13,196 bases of DNA from Clostridia bacterium (GTDB lineage Bacteria > Bacillota_A > Clostridia > Oscillospirales > Acutalibacteraceae): positions 1 through 13,196 of the forward strand of contig JAFPAK010000158.1 of NCBI GenBank assembly GCA_017390825.1, given 5' to 3'. The first letter of the stretch is position 1. Every line of letters begins with the position of its first letter. The notes under the pieces are model-generated. The model did no database searches, had not been told where the DNA came from, and saw only the letters and a list, made by a program, of their open reading frames with translations. A program made the translations under genes and the position numbers. This document shows, in pieces, positions 1 through 7,183 of this stretch.

Positions 1-1
1 C

Positions 2-355
2 ACAGCATATGAGGGTGTAGAAATCAAGCATGAAATCCAAATCACTCCTCAACTGGTTCGTGATGCATACGAGAAATTCAAGGTTTATAACACTGACCGC
101 TATTACCTACTGACAACTGCAAACATGGATTCTGCAGATTGGGATGCAATCGAAATAGAAATTCAGAGAATTGCACAGATTCATGGCTGTCAAGTAATTG
201 TAAACGGCGTTTATACAACACTCAAATACTATTTACGTTTGGTAACAGACCCTGCCGAATTCATTGACAGATACGTTGAATTACTAAAAAATGATGAAAC
301 AATCAAATTCCAACATAAAACGGTCTGGAATGAGATTATAAGCCAAGGAATATAA
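2..355 (+). CDS. C-terminal part of a possible SacI-like type II restriction endonuclease (5' end outside window)
   Basis: The reading frame is open from the left edge (codons from position 2) and stops at TAA 353-355, leaving 117 residues of a longer protein. The visible part is soluble, mixed alpha/beta and without membrane segments. It contains ITPQLVRDAYEKF, DRYYLLTTA and GCQVIVNGVYTTLKYYLRL, followed by a helical end (FIDRYVELL, HKTVWNEII). The phrasing resembles, from memory, the C-terminal region of SacI-family restriction endonucleases. No catalytic PD-(D/E)XK residues can be checked because the N-terminal part is missing. ATG 125 is only an internal methionine, since homologous-looking sequence continues upstream in frame. 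A terminator follows about 100 bases downstream. A partner methyltransferase would be expected to the left, outside the window. The existence of the gene is well supported; the family assignment is tentative. Confidence 0.5.
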   Translation, partial: TAYEGVEIKHEIQITPQLVRDAYEKFKVYNTDRYYLLTTANMDSADWDAIEIEIQRIAQIHGCQVIVNGVYTTLKYYLRLVTDPAEFIDRYVELLKNDETIKFQHKTVWNEIISQGI

Positions 356-360
356 ACACA

Positions 361-437
361 TTGGTTTGTCGCATACCGTAACAAGCAGGGAAAACGTACA
401 TCACGTTTTCCAATTCTTTAGGATATCCTAAAACCTT
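361..437 (+). repeat. Short repeat with variable central hairpin (inverted copy of 9395-9470)
   Basis: This sequence matches the reverse complement of 9395-9470. The outer arm at 361-388 agrees at 23 of 28 positions with the other copy, with the shared core ACCGTA(A/G)CAAGCAG. The inner arm TTAGGA..CCTAAAACC agrees at about 15 of 17 positions. Between the arms lies a hairpin that differs completely in sequence between the copies; here it is GAAAACGT/ACGTTTTC around ACATC. Conserved arms around a changing hairpin suggest a small structured or mobile repeat. No coding capacity is visible. Confidence 0.6.
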
Positions 438-453
438 ATAAGAGAAACATAAT

Positions 454-486
454 AAAAAGCAGAAACGAAATTCGTTTCTGCTTTTT
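454..486 (+). terminator. Rho-independent terminator (possibly bidirectional)
   Basis: The stem GCAGAAACG (459-467) pairs with CGTTTCTGC (473-481) around AAATT and is followed by TTTTT. It is preceded by AAAAA, so it could also work on the minus strand. It probably ends transcription of the left-edge gene. Confidence 0.8.
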
Positions 487-661
487 AAATTACTGTCCTT
501 TAGTGTACGACTCTTTCGACTTGTCTTTTCTTTTTTTACTATATTCGCCTTCGGCGAGTGATATTGCTTCGCAGTGATATTTGGACTTCGTCCGAGTGAT
601 ATACGCTTTGCGTATGAAGGAACGGGTATTATATCAAATTTGTCACAAGGCAAATATATTA
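487..661. other. Non-coding gap before the GH16 gene
   Basis: After the terminator comes a T-rich stretch with ACTGTCCTTTAG (491-502), a motif that recurs after the terminator at 9502, and then hairpin-array repeat copy 1. I see no convincing gene; open frames crossing the repeat are by-products of it. Confidence 0.6.
541..655. repeat. Hairpin-array repeat, copy 1
   Basis: A chain of tiny perfect hairpins is separated by GTGATATT. The stems are TCGCC-TTC-GGCGA (545-557), TGC-TTC-GCA (565-573), GGAC-TTC-GTCC (583-593) and ATACGC-TTT-GCGTAT (601-615). After GAACGGG the right half holds TTTGTC-ACAA-GGCAAA flanked by ATATCA and ATATAT, that is, inverted spacers. The left boundary resembles the TTTTATTCGCC of copies 2 and 3 (TATATTCGCC), but the matching right end GGCGAATAAAA is absent, so this copy looks divergent or truncated. 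It is non-coding and lies just upstream of the GH16 promoter. Confidence 0.75.
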
Positions 662-690
662 TTGACAAAATTCAAGATGTGTTATATAGT
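662..690 (+). promoter_or_regulatory. Sigma-A promoter of the GH16 gene
   Basis: TTGACA (662-667), a 17-base spacer and TATAGT (685-690) form a near-consensus promoter. Predicted transcription start is about 697, giving a very short leader with the AGGGG ribosome binding site at 701-705 in front of ATG 714. Confidence 0.8.
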
Positions 691-713
691 CAATTCAAAA
701 AGGGGTGTATGTT

Positions 714-3700
714 ATGAAAAAGATTATTACTTTATTGTTGTGCGTTACATTAGTTTTTTCGTCCGTTTGCTTTGGCGTTGCGGCAGAAGCTGAGTTGCCG
801 AACATCGACATTACTACAGAAGGCTTCAGGGATAGACTTAAATCTGAATTTGATCTTGTCTTTAGTGACGAGTTTGAAGGTGACAAGCTCGATACTTCAA
901 AATGGAAGTACGATTCGGATGCCGTTTTCAGAAACAGTGAAGCACAGATGTATTCAAACGGAGAAGAGGATGGGAATGTCTATCTTAAAGATGGAGAGCT
1001 TGTGCTTCAGGCAAACAAAGAATATGCTATTAATATTGATGGTAAAGAAAAGCAATATACAAGCGGTGAGGTTTCAAGCTTAAGTGCCTGGAAATACGGA
1101 TATTTTGAAATCAGAGCAAAAATTCCTTGCGGAAACAACACCTTTCCTGCTATTTGGATGATGGGGTATGATTACAAAACAGGTGGTTGTGATTGGCCTC
1201 ATTCAGGTGAGATTGATATTATGGAAGCACTTGGAGGAACATATACCTGGTCAACTCTTCATCATTCAAGCTATGGTGCTTATGGCTCCAGCTCTCATAA
1301 AAGCACAAGCGCAGGGAGATATGAGAATTCTGACGTTCAGACTGAGTATCATGATTTTTGGCTTTATTGGACAGATGAAATTATTGTTATTGGCGTTGAC
1401 GATGCGATATTCAACATAGTTGATATAACAACGCCTGAGCTTGCGCAGTCTTTTAGAGAATATGAGCATTGGCTTTTGCTTGATCTTGCAATGGGGCCTT
1501 TCGGCAACACAATAAAAGAAGCAGACACTGATGATTGGAGATTCTTTATTGATTATGTGAGAATATATCAGCCGCAATTGGAGTCTATTTATGATGATAT
1601 TTTAATTTATGAGGCTGAGGAGACTTTTTCACAAAACGGCTCTGCAAGAAGCTATGCTTTGGGAATGAACACCGTTACCTCATCGAAATCAAACACAGTG
1701 GCGTGTGTTGTCGAAGATTTACCTGTCGGCACCTACGATGTTTATGCATCTTATATTGGACAAACTTCAAACAATGCATCTGTTCAGAATGTGTTTATTA
1801 ATGATGTTCAAACAGCAGTGCTTGATACCAATTCAGGAGCAAGTGTATCAAAGGGTGCTCAAAGCAAACTTGGAACAGTAAAAATTGAACAAACAAAGCC
1901 TTTTGAAATTGCTTTCCAATACAAGTCCGGCAAACAATTACAGATGAGTGTTGACAAATTTATATTTGTTAAAACAGATACACAGGAATATGATACTGTG
2001 GTAAATTCACAGAACTTTAAGAATATGCAGTCGGAAATTACCGTTTCGACTCAATCGGAGCTTATAGATGCCCTTTCACGCCTCTATGTTGGCGGAACAA
2101 TCAAACTTGCAAGTGATATAACGCTCACAAGCACTGTTGAACTTCGTAATGATATGACGATTGACCTTTGCGGTCATACTATTTCTTCCGGTGCTCTGAC
2201 AAATGCGTTTTCTATAAGAAAGGTTACCGACATTACTTTCAAAAACGGAAAAGTCGTTGTAGACGGAAATAGTCAAGGCATATTTGGCAAGTTTATTAAT
2301 GCAAACGAAGTATATAATACTGTTGTGAATTTTGAGGATATTGATGTTACAATTAACGCCAAAAAATCAAATTCTACCTCTTCAGGCGTCGCTTTTTTTG
2401 GCGCTTCATACGGCTCTGTTAAGCTGAATGTAACAGACTGTGATTTCACTATTACTCAAGAGGCAAATACAACCAATCCGATTTTAATTTCTTACGGGCT
2501 TTATTCAACATATACAAACTGTACCTTTAACTGTTCTGACGGTACAGTAGCGCCGATAAGAATATATAACGGTAATTCTAATAACAAAGGCTACTTAAAA
2601 ATCAATAATTGTACTGTCAATAATGCAACGAGTGTGTTTGAATCAGTTGATGCTATAACTTCTTATATGACAGTAACACTTGCTAATATAAATGATTTTG
2701 GAGATGTGACAACACTTACTAATCATGATGAAAGTGTTTCGATGATAATAATTGAGACCGGTAACACAGCTTATGATATTAACTCGGTTAAGATTGATAC
2801 TCTTGACAATTCGGCAGATATAACAGTAGTTTGTGATCATTGTTATACCGAACAGACTTGTACTGAGGACAGCATTTGCATGTATTGCGGTAAATTTAAC
2901 AAAGCGGCATACGGTCACACCGAGGGAGATCAGGTGACTGTAAATGCTGATTGTGTAAATAGCGGTTCTATAAGTATAAGCTGTACTAATTGCAACGAGG
3001 TGCTGTCATATAAAGAAATCCCGCGTCTTGAACATAATTATCAATATAAGCAAACGATACAAAAAGGCTGTAAAAACGATGGATACAGAATTTTTGAATG
3101 TACCCTGTGTTCACTTGAACAAACACGTTCGCTTTATGCAGACGGCGTATTACATAAAGGTAGCCATACCGCAACCCCAGGAAAAACAACAGTCATAGAA
3201 CCAACCTGTACGAGCGCAGGAAAACACATTGATGAATGTTCTGTCTGTGGCGATACTTATATTTCACGAAGGTTTAGAAATCAGCACAAACTAGTTGCGA
3301 CAGATACGGTTGTTCGAGCAACGCAAACGACTGTTGGATACACATTATATAAATGTACTGAATGTGATTATACTGAAAAGGGTGACTTCGTTGATAAAGG
3401 AACAATATATAAGTATATTGTTGATATTGACGGAACAGAGTATTGTGTAGAAGAAGACACATACACATTGCCAAAAAGTGATAAGGCTGGATTTGTTGCA
3501 TATACCGATGGAAACAACTATTATAGCGAAGCAGATACCATCACTCTGACTAAAGATGTCACTCTTTCAACAATTGCAATCGGTGATGTTTATATGCTGT
3601 CCGGAGCTGCAGTGCGGCTTAATGAAAAAACCGGACTTCGATGGTACACTAACCTTGATGTCGAAGCTGTTTCTGAACTTAAAAAGATAGGAGCTACTGT

Positions 3701-4109
3701 AGAAACAGGTACACTTATTGCTTATTATGACAGGCTTGAAAATGAACTTACATTTGATGCAAAGCAATATACCGACAACAATGAATTGGTATGGTCAAAT
3801 GTTCCCTTTGTATCAGATGCGTATTATGTAGAGGAGAGTTCTGCGTTCAAAGGAGTTGTCGGTTCGTTGGTTGATTTTCGCCAAGAGCATATCATCACCG
3901 ATTTTGTTGCAAGAGGATATGTTAAGGTAACGATTGGTGACTATGAAAACATAGTATATGCAAGATATAGCGATGATAATATCAGCAACAACATAAGAAC
4001 GGTTAAATACGTCGCCTCAAAAGCTGCTCAAGATGACAACTTCTATCCGAGACTTAGCGATAAAAGCAAAAAGTTGATTGACTACTGGGCTTCGTATTCC
4101 GAAGACTAA
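714..4109 (+). CDS. Secreted multidomain GH16 endo-beta-glucanase (laminarinase/lichenase type)
   Basis: A predicted exported enzyme of 1131 residues that would cut beta-1,3 or mixed beta-1,3/1,4 glucans outside the cell. ATG 714 is chosen over GTG 705 because AGGGG at 701-705 is well spaced and the protein then begins with a normal signal peptide (MKKIITLLLCVTLVFSS, likely cleaved after VAA/AEA). Domains: GH16 at about 42-288 with the catalytic motif E166-I-D168-I-M-E171 (nucleophile and acid/base glutamates) and typical W/Y-rich loops; a beta-sandwich sugar-binding-like domain at about 296-421, beginning IYEAEE as in CBM6/CBM35 modules; a right-handed beta-helix-like domain at about 441-662; five CxxC units at about 707-886; and a C-terminal module at about 956-1131 (GAAVRLNEKTGLRWYTN) that I recognise from clostridial secreted proteins but whose function is unknown. 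No LPXTG, SLH or dockerin anchor is visible. It is monocistronic, with its own promoter and terminator. Exact substrate is inference. Confidence 0.9.
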   Translation: MKKIITLLLCVTLVFSSVCFGVAAEAELPNIDITTEGFRDRLKSEFDLVFSDEFEGDKLDTSKWKYDSDAVFRNSEAQMYSNGEEDGNVYLKDGELVLQANKEYAINIDGKEKQYTSGEVSSLSAWKYGYFEIRAKIPCGNNTFPAIWMMGYDYKTGGCDWPHSGEIDIMEALGGTYTWSTLHHSSYGAYGSSSHKSTSAGRYENSDVQTEYHDFWLYWTDEIIVIGVDDAIFNIVDITTPELAQSFREYEHWLLLDLAMGPFGNTIKEADTDDWRFFIDYVRIYQPQLESIYDDILIYEAEETFSQNGSARSYALGMNTVTSSKSNTVACVVEDLPVGTYDVYASYIGQTSNNASVQNVFINDVQTAVLDTNSGASVSKGAQSKLGTVKIEQTKPFEIAFQYKSGKQLQMSVDKFIFVKTDTQEYDTVVNSQNFKNMQSEITVSTQSELIDALSRLYVGGTIKLASDITLTSTVELRNDMTIDLCGHTISSGALTNAFSIRKVTDITFKNGKVVVDGNSQGIFGKFINANEVYNTVVNFEDIDVTINAKKSNSTSSGVAFFGASYGSVKLNVTDCDFTITQEANTTNPILISYGLYSTYTNCTFNCSDGTVAPIRIYNGNSNNKGYLKINNCTVNNATSVFESVDAITSYMTVTLANINDFGDVTTLTNHDESVSMIIIETGNTAYDINSVKIDTLDNSADITVVCDHCYTEQTCTEDSICMYCGKFNKAAYGHTEGDQVTVNADCVNSGSISISCTNCNEVLSYKEIPRLEHNYQYKQTIQKGCKNDGYRIFECTLCSLEQTRSLYADGVLHKGSHTATPGKTTVIEPTCTSAGKHIDECSVCGDTYISRRFRNQHKLVATDTVVRATQTTVGYTLYKCTECDYTEKGDFVDKGTIYKYIVDIDGTEYCVEEDTYTLPKSDKAGFVAYTDGNNYYSEADTITLTKDVTLSTIAIGDVYMLSGAAVRLNEKTGLRWYTNLDVEAVSELKKIGATVETGTLIAYYDRLENELTFDAKQYTDNNELVWSNVPFVSDAYYVEESSAFKGVVGSLVDFRQEHIITDFVARGYVKVTIGDYENIVYARYSDDNISNNIRTVKYVASKAAQDDNFYPRLSDKSKKLIDYWASYSED

Positions 4110-4119
4110 GAATTAATTG

Positions 4120-4157
4120 AATACCGATTCGGATTTGAAATTCCGAGTCGGTATTTT
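4120..4157 (+). terminator. Terminator of the GH16 gene
   Basis: AATACCGATTCGGA (4120-4133) pairs with TCCGAGTCGGTATT (4142-4155), with one G-T pair and an 8-base loop. The T tract is short, so strength is uncertain, but it lies 10 bases after the GH16 stop. Confidence 0.75.
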
Positions 4158-4253
4158 GCTATATAAATCTTGTAAATCACTACTAAACAACAAACATGAA
4201 CAGCTCTCAACCCAATTGTTAAATTATGGGGCGTACAATTTGAAGGGGATAAT

Positions 4254-5000
4254 GTGAAAAAACAGTATTATCATATTAATTTATTCACTTGTGCTTTTTG
4301 TCTGTGCAACTTGTCATTACGGTAATCACCAATCTGCTTTGTCTGTTGCTGACTGTGCTGATGAGTTGACAGCACGCATAAAGGATATTGTAAAAAATAC
4401 CAGACGCGAAAAGGTAAATATAATCGCTCATTCAAAAGGCGGGCTTGATTGTAGATACGCCTTCAGCTTCAGTGGTCAGCGCCGTATATTGCGTCACTAA
4501 CCACAATAAACTCACCTCACAGAGGATGCAAGTTTGCAGACTATTTGCTCGATCGGATCCCGAAGAAGGTGCAGAATAAGATAGCAGATACTTATAACCG
4601 TGCACTTCGTAATTTTGGTGATGAAGATCCCGATTTTATGGCCGCAGTTACTGATCTTACCGATGAAGCGTGCGTAGAAAGAAATAAGATTATGCCTATT
4701 ACCGACTGTGATGGTATATATACTCAAAGTGTTGGTTCAAAGCTGAATCGTGCCGCCAACGGGACGTTCCCGATGAATTTTACTTATTATATAGCGAAGG
4801 CTTTCGGCGGCGAAAATGACGGACTAGTTTCAAAAGACTCTTTTGAATGGGGAGAGAATTATACTTATCTTACTACCAACGGTAAAAGAGGTATATCCCA
4901 CGGCGATATGGTTGATCTGAACCGTGAAAACATCAAGGGATTTGATGTGAGAGAGTTTTATGTTTCATTGGTCAGCGACCTCAAAAACAGAGGTTTATAA
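4254..5000 (+). pseudogene. Degenerate secreted lipase-like alpha/beta hydrolase
   Basis: Remains of an exported triacylglycerol-lipase-like enzyme. AAGGGG (4243-4248) precedes GTG 4254. One surplus A in the A run at 4257-4262 throws off the frame, and removing it would give a signal-peptide-like start (MKNSIIILIYSLVLFVCA). The sequence then jumps to YGNHQSALSVADCADEL, so the oxyanion and first strand region of the fold (HG motif) seems deleted. The nucleophile elbow AHSKGG is intact (Ser codon 4432-4434). A second frameshift near 4475-4484 leads into a stop at 4498, while the true continuation resumes in another frame from 4485 as YIASLTTINSPHRGCKFADYLLDRIPKKV and runs to TAA 4998-5000. The catalytic Asp/His region (ENDGLVS, KRGISHGDM) is preserved. 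At least two frameshifts and an internal deletion make an active product unlikely. The family is clear from the motifs; lipid substrate is inferred. Confidence 0.8.
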
Positions 5001-5027
5001 AATTTCAATAAATTCAGTAAAAAAGAC

Positions 5028-5057
5028 TTGACTTGCAGGTATGTATTGTGATATAAT
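5028..5057 (+). promoter_or_regulatory. Promoter of the rpmG-secE-nusG-rplKA operon, extended -10
   Basis: TTGACT (5028-5033), an 18-base spacer and TATAAT (5052-5057), with TG at 5049-5050 one base ahead, giving an extended -10. Transcription would begin near 5064. Confidence 0.8.
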
Positions 5058-5063
5058 CAATGT

Positions 5064-5087
5064 ACCTCTGGAAAGGTCTTTTTTTTT
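5064..5087 (+). promoter_or_regulatory. Leader element: small hairpin followed by nine T
   Basis: At the predicted 5' end of the operon transcript, ACCT (5064-5067) can pair with AGGT (5074-5077) and is followed by C and then nine T (5079-5087). It looks like a miniature intrinsic terminator or a slippage site, but the stem is only 4 bp, so a function is speculative. Confidence 0.3.
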
Positions 5088-5153
5088 GCGCCACAAAAAA
5101 GGGACTTGCGAGGGAGGCAAAATATATCCAACAAATAAAATGGAGGTGCCGTC

Positions 5154-5303
5154 ATGAGAGTAAAAATTACTTTGGCATGTACCGAGTGCAAACAGCGTAA
5201 CTATGATACTGTCAAAAACAAGAAGAATGATCCCGACAGACTTGAAATGAACAAGTATTGCAGATTCTGCAAGAAGCACACCCTTCACAAGGAAACAAAG
5301 TAA
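5154..5303 (+). CDS. rpmG: 50S ribosomal protein L33 (zinc-binding form)
   Basis: A 49-residue protein beginning [12 protein letters not shown], the normal length for L33, a small protein of the large ribosomal subunit. Two cysteine pairs, C9-x-x-C12 and C36-x-x-C39 (CTEC and CRFC), form the zinc ribbon of the C+ type of L33; zinc-free paralogues lack these. ATG 5154 has an ideal ribosome binding site, GGAGGT at 5142-5147. It is the first gene after the promoter at 5028, and secE follows with 14 bases between the stop and ATG 5318. L33 directly ahead of secE-nusG is the common Firmicutes order, which supports the call. The protein is lysine-rich as expected, and nothing is odd apart from the T-rich leader upstream. 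Confidence 0.95.
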   Translation: MRVKITLACTECKQRNYDTVKNKKNDPDRLEMNKYCRFCKKHTLHKETK

Positions 5304-5317
5304 GGGGGACAATGGAA

Positions 5318-6025
5318 ATGAAAAAAGTCGCTACTGCTTTAAAGGCGTTGACTTTGGCATCTGTTGTTGCAATGTTCGTGTTGTTCTTCTTTGACTTTGT
5401 AAGTATTGACGCAACTTCGCTTTACAATGCGAAATACGGTCTTACCGGATTTGAGAGCGCTTTTGGCTCATCTCAAACCTTTGGTGATGTAACCGTTAAC
5501 ACTTACAAAGGCGCATACTATTTCCTTGCATTTGTTCTTACAATTGTAACAGGATTGTTTGCGGCAGCCGGTTTGTTGAAAAAGAAACACAATGCAGGAA
5601 TGCGTTGGGCAACATTCGGCTTTTCAGCAGCAACAGCAATAAACGTCTGCGCACTGTTCTTTGCAGGTATCAAAAAGTATCTTGATATCCGTCCGGTAGA
5701 GGTTGCAGCTTCTGCTATCACAAAGCAAGCTCCGTTTGTTATCTTTATGGTGCTTTCGCTTGTAACTGTGGTATTGGCAGCAGCAAGCGTTCTCGTTGCG
5801 GATTATGCTGATGTATTGGAGTCAAATGGCGCTAAGATCACAATCTTCAGAAGAATTAAGAGATTTTTCAAGGATTACAAGAGAGAAATCAAAAACATCG
5901 TTTGGCCTACCCCGAAAACATTATTTAAAAATGTTGTTGTTGTAGGCGTAATGTGCCTTATTATTGGCGCTTTTATCTGGCTTTTGGATTTCGGCGTTTC
6001 AGCGCTTATTAAGTTGATTTATTAA
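5318..6025 (+). CDS. secE: Preprotein translocase subunit SecE with an N-terminal four-helix membrane extension
   Basis: SecE clamps SecY in the Sec translocon. The C-terminal part (about residues 178-235) is a normal short bacterial SecE: a basic amphipathic helix (RIKRFFKDYKREIKNIVWP), the hallmark WPTPK at 196-200 and one membrane helix at about 205-226. Ahead of it lie about 175 extra residues with four predicted membrane helices (about 7-29, 66-87, 97-118 and 139-161). The total is 235 residues, where single-helix SecE usually has 60-75. The fusion is continuous in one frame with no stop. ATG 5318 is favoured because GGGGG at 5304-5308 is about 9 bases upstream; ATG 5312 is possible and would add two residues. 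It sits between rpmG and nusG, the classical secE place. The function of the extension is unknown to me; it does not resemble the extra helices of E. coli SecE in length. Confidence 0.88.
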   Translation: MKKVATALKALTLASVVAMFVLFFFDFVSIDATSLYNAKYGLTGFESAFGSSQTFGDVTVNTYKGAYYFLAFVLTIVTGLFAAAGLLKKKHNAGMRWATFGFSAATAINVCALFFAGIKKYLDIRPVEVAASAITKQAPFVIFMVLSLVTVVLAAASVLVADYADVLESNGAKITIFRRIKRFFKDYKREIKNIVWPTPKTLFKNVVVVGVMCLIIGAFIWLLDFGVSALIKLIY

Positions 6026-6049
6026 TTGCTAAAAGGGAGATGAATTCTG

Positions 6050-6574
6050 ATGACAGAACCCAAGTGGTATGTTATCCACACCTATTCGGGTTATGAGAAC
6101 AAAGTAGCGGATTCGATTATGAAGATAGTAGAAAACCGCTCATTGCAGGATTTTATCTATGAAGTCAAAATCCCTACCGAAACCGTAACCGAGATAAAGG
6201 AAGACGGTACAAGTCACGATTATGAGCGCAAGGTTTTCCCGGGCTATGTTCTTGTGAAAATGATCGTAACCGATGAAAGTTGGTTTATCGTTCGTAATAT
6301 CCGTGGTGTAACCGGATTTGTAGGCGCTAATTCAACTGCTCCTGTTCCTCTGTCTGATAAAGAGGTAGAGAAGCTGGGCGTTGAAAAGCATGAAGTTGTT
6401 GCCGCATTCAGCGTTGGCGACAATGTCAAGATTGTTGACGGTCCGCTTGTGGATGTTGTCGGCATAATTGATGAAATAAGACCGGAGGATAACTATGTTC
6501 GTGTAGTTATTTCAATGTTCGGTCACGAAACTCCTGTAGAATTGGAGATAAACCAAATTTCTCAGGTAGACTAA
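6050..6574 (+). CDS. nusG: Transcription termination/antitermination protein NusG
   Basis: A 174-residue protein of normal length. The N-terminal NGN domain (about 1-110) opens with the typical KWYVIHTYSGYENKVADSI and contains FPGYVLVKM and VRNIRGVTGFVG, the region that contacts the RNA polymerase clamp. The C-terminal KOW domain (about 120-174) contains FSVGDNVKIVDGPLVDVVG, which in relatives binds S10 or Rho. It acts in the cytoplasm on elongating RNA polymerase and links it to the leading ribosome. ATG 6050 is preceded by AAGGGAG at about 6033-6039. It lies 24 bases after secE and before rplK, the conserved bacterial order. All expected motifs are present. Confidence 0.97.
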   Translation: MTEPKWYVIHTYSGYENKVADSIMKIVENRSLQDFIYEVKIPTETVTEIKEDGTSHDYERKVFPGYVLVKMIVTDESWFIVRNIRGVTGFVGANSTAPVPLSDKEVEKLGVEKHEVVAAFSVGDNVKIVDGPLVDVVGIIDEIRPEDNYVRVVISMFGHETPVELEINQISQVD

Positions 6575-6604
6575 ATAATCTGCGGTAATAAACGCATATT
6601 ATAA

Positions 6605-6641
6605 GGACGCAATGTCCGAAACCCGTAATGCGAACGGGTTT
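6605..6641 (+). promoter_or_regulatory. Two stem-loops at the start of the nusG-rplK leader
   Basis: GGAC-GCAAT-GTCC (6605-6617) is followed by AAACCCG (6619-6625) pairing with CGGGTTT (6635-6641) around a 9-base loop. The second hairpin has only a very short T run, so it may be a weak attenuator, a processing site or a structural part of the ribosomal-protein leader. Confidence 0.45.
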
Positions 6642-6643
6642 TA

Positions 6644-6681
6644 GTGGGAGGAACGGAAAACTGACCGTTCCGCCTAACCAC
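6644..6681 (+). promoter_or_regulatory. Candidate L1-binding leader element upstream of rplK
   Basis: GTGG (6644-6647) pairs with CCAC (6678-6681), and GGAACGG (6650-6656) pairs with CCGTTCC (6665-6671). Between the helices is an asymmetric internal loop, GA on one side and GCCTAA on the other. The same design recurs before rplA at 7137-7163. L1 is known to repress the rplK-rplA mRNA in E. coli by binding a 23S-like helix/asymmetric-loop/helix; assigning that role here is inference. Confidence 0.6.
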
Positions 6682-6701
6682 GAAATATGGAGGTGCAATT
6701 T

Positions 6702-7127
6702 ATGGCTCAGAAAGTAACAGGCTATATCAAACTTCAAATTCCCGCTGGTAAAGCAACTCCGGCACCGCCGGTAGGTCCCGCGCTCGGTCAGCACGGTGTA
6801 AATATCATGGCTTTTACCAAGGAATTCAACGAGCGTACTAAGAACGACGCAGGTCTTATTATTCCCGTTGTTATCACAGTTTACGCAGACCGTTCGTTTA
6901 CCTTTATCACAAAGACACCGCCTGCAGCAGTCTTAATAAAAAAGGCTTGCGGCATTGAGAAGGCTTCAGGTGTTCCGAACAAGAATAAGGTAGCAAAAAT
7001 AACCGGTGAGCAGGTCAGAAAAATCGCAGAGCAGAAAATGCCGGACTTGAATGCTGCAAACATCGAAACAGCTGCTTCGATGATTGCCGGCACTGCAAGA
7101 AGCATGGGCATCGAAGTAGTCGATTAA
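6702..7127 (+). CDS. rplK: 50S ribosomal protein L11
   Basis: A 141-residue protein, the standard length. L11 binds the GTPase-associated centre of 23S rRNA and, with L10/L12, supports factor-driven GTP hydrolysis. The N-terminal domain (about 1-70) has the proline-rich [20 protein letters not shown] typical of L11, including the prolines at the thiostrepton-binding face. The C-terminal RNA-binding domain (about 75-141) ends [16 protein letters not shown]. The start is ATG 6702, with GGAGG at 6689-6693; an upstream in-frame ATG at 6687 overlaps that ribosome binding site and is not used. It is preceded by a structured leader and followed by rplA, 56 bases on, across a second similar stem-loop. 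No rplJ-rplL follows this pair. Confidence 0.97.
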   Translation: MAQKVTGYIKLQIPAGKATPAPPVGPALGQHGVNIMAFTKEFNERTKNDAGLIIPVVITVYADRSFTFITKTPPAAVLIKKACGIEKASGVPNKNKVAKITGEQVRKIAEQKMPDLNAANIETAASMIAGTARSMGIEVVD

Positions 7128-7136
7128 TGCATCCGG

Positions 7137-7163
7137 GTGGGAGGAAAATTCCGCATTTACCAC
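7137..7163 (+). promoter_or_regulatory. Candidate L1-binding leader element upstream of rplA
   Basis: GTGG (7137-7140), GA, GGA (7143-7145) pair with TCC (7150-7152), then GCATTTA and CCAC (7160-7163). It repeats the order GTGG-GA-GG...CC-GC-(T/A-rich)-CCAC of 6644-6681 with a shorter inner helix. It sits between the rplK stop and the AGGAGG of rplA (7168-7173), the right place for translational feedback by L1. Confidence 0.6.
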
Positions 7164-7183
7164 TAACAGGAGGATAATTTATA

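Noticed and set aside
541..655. CRISPR array, because a short unit recurs at regular spacing
   Set aside because: The recurring GTGATATT is only about 8 bases, the intervening pieces are themselves palindromes rather than unique spacers, and no cas gene is present.
336..668. Minus-strand open frame across the repeats upstream of the GH16 gene
   Set aside because: It has no ribosome binding site, crosses a terminator hairpin and repeat DNA, and its sequence shows no recognisable protein pattern.
4214..4240. AATTGT...ACAATT dyad as an operator before the broken hydrolase
   Set aside because: The arms are only 6 bases in an AT-rich stretch and could easily be chance; no properly spaced promoter is visible with it.
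5258..5317. Longer secE start inside rpmG
   Set aside because: It overlaps the end of rpmG in another frame, while ATG 5318 (or 5312) has a good ribosome binding site and begins a natural membrane-protein N-terminus.
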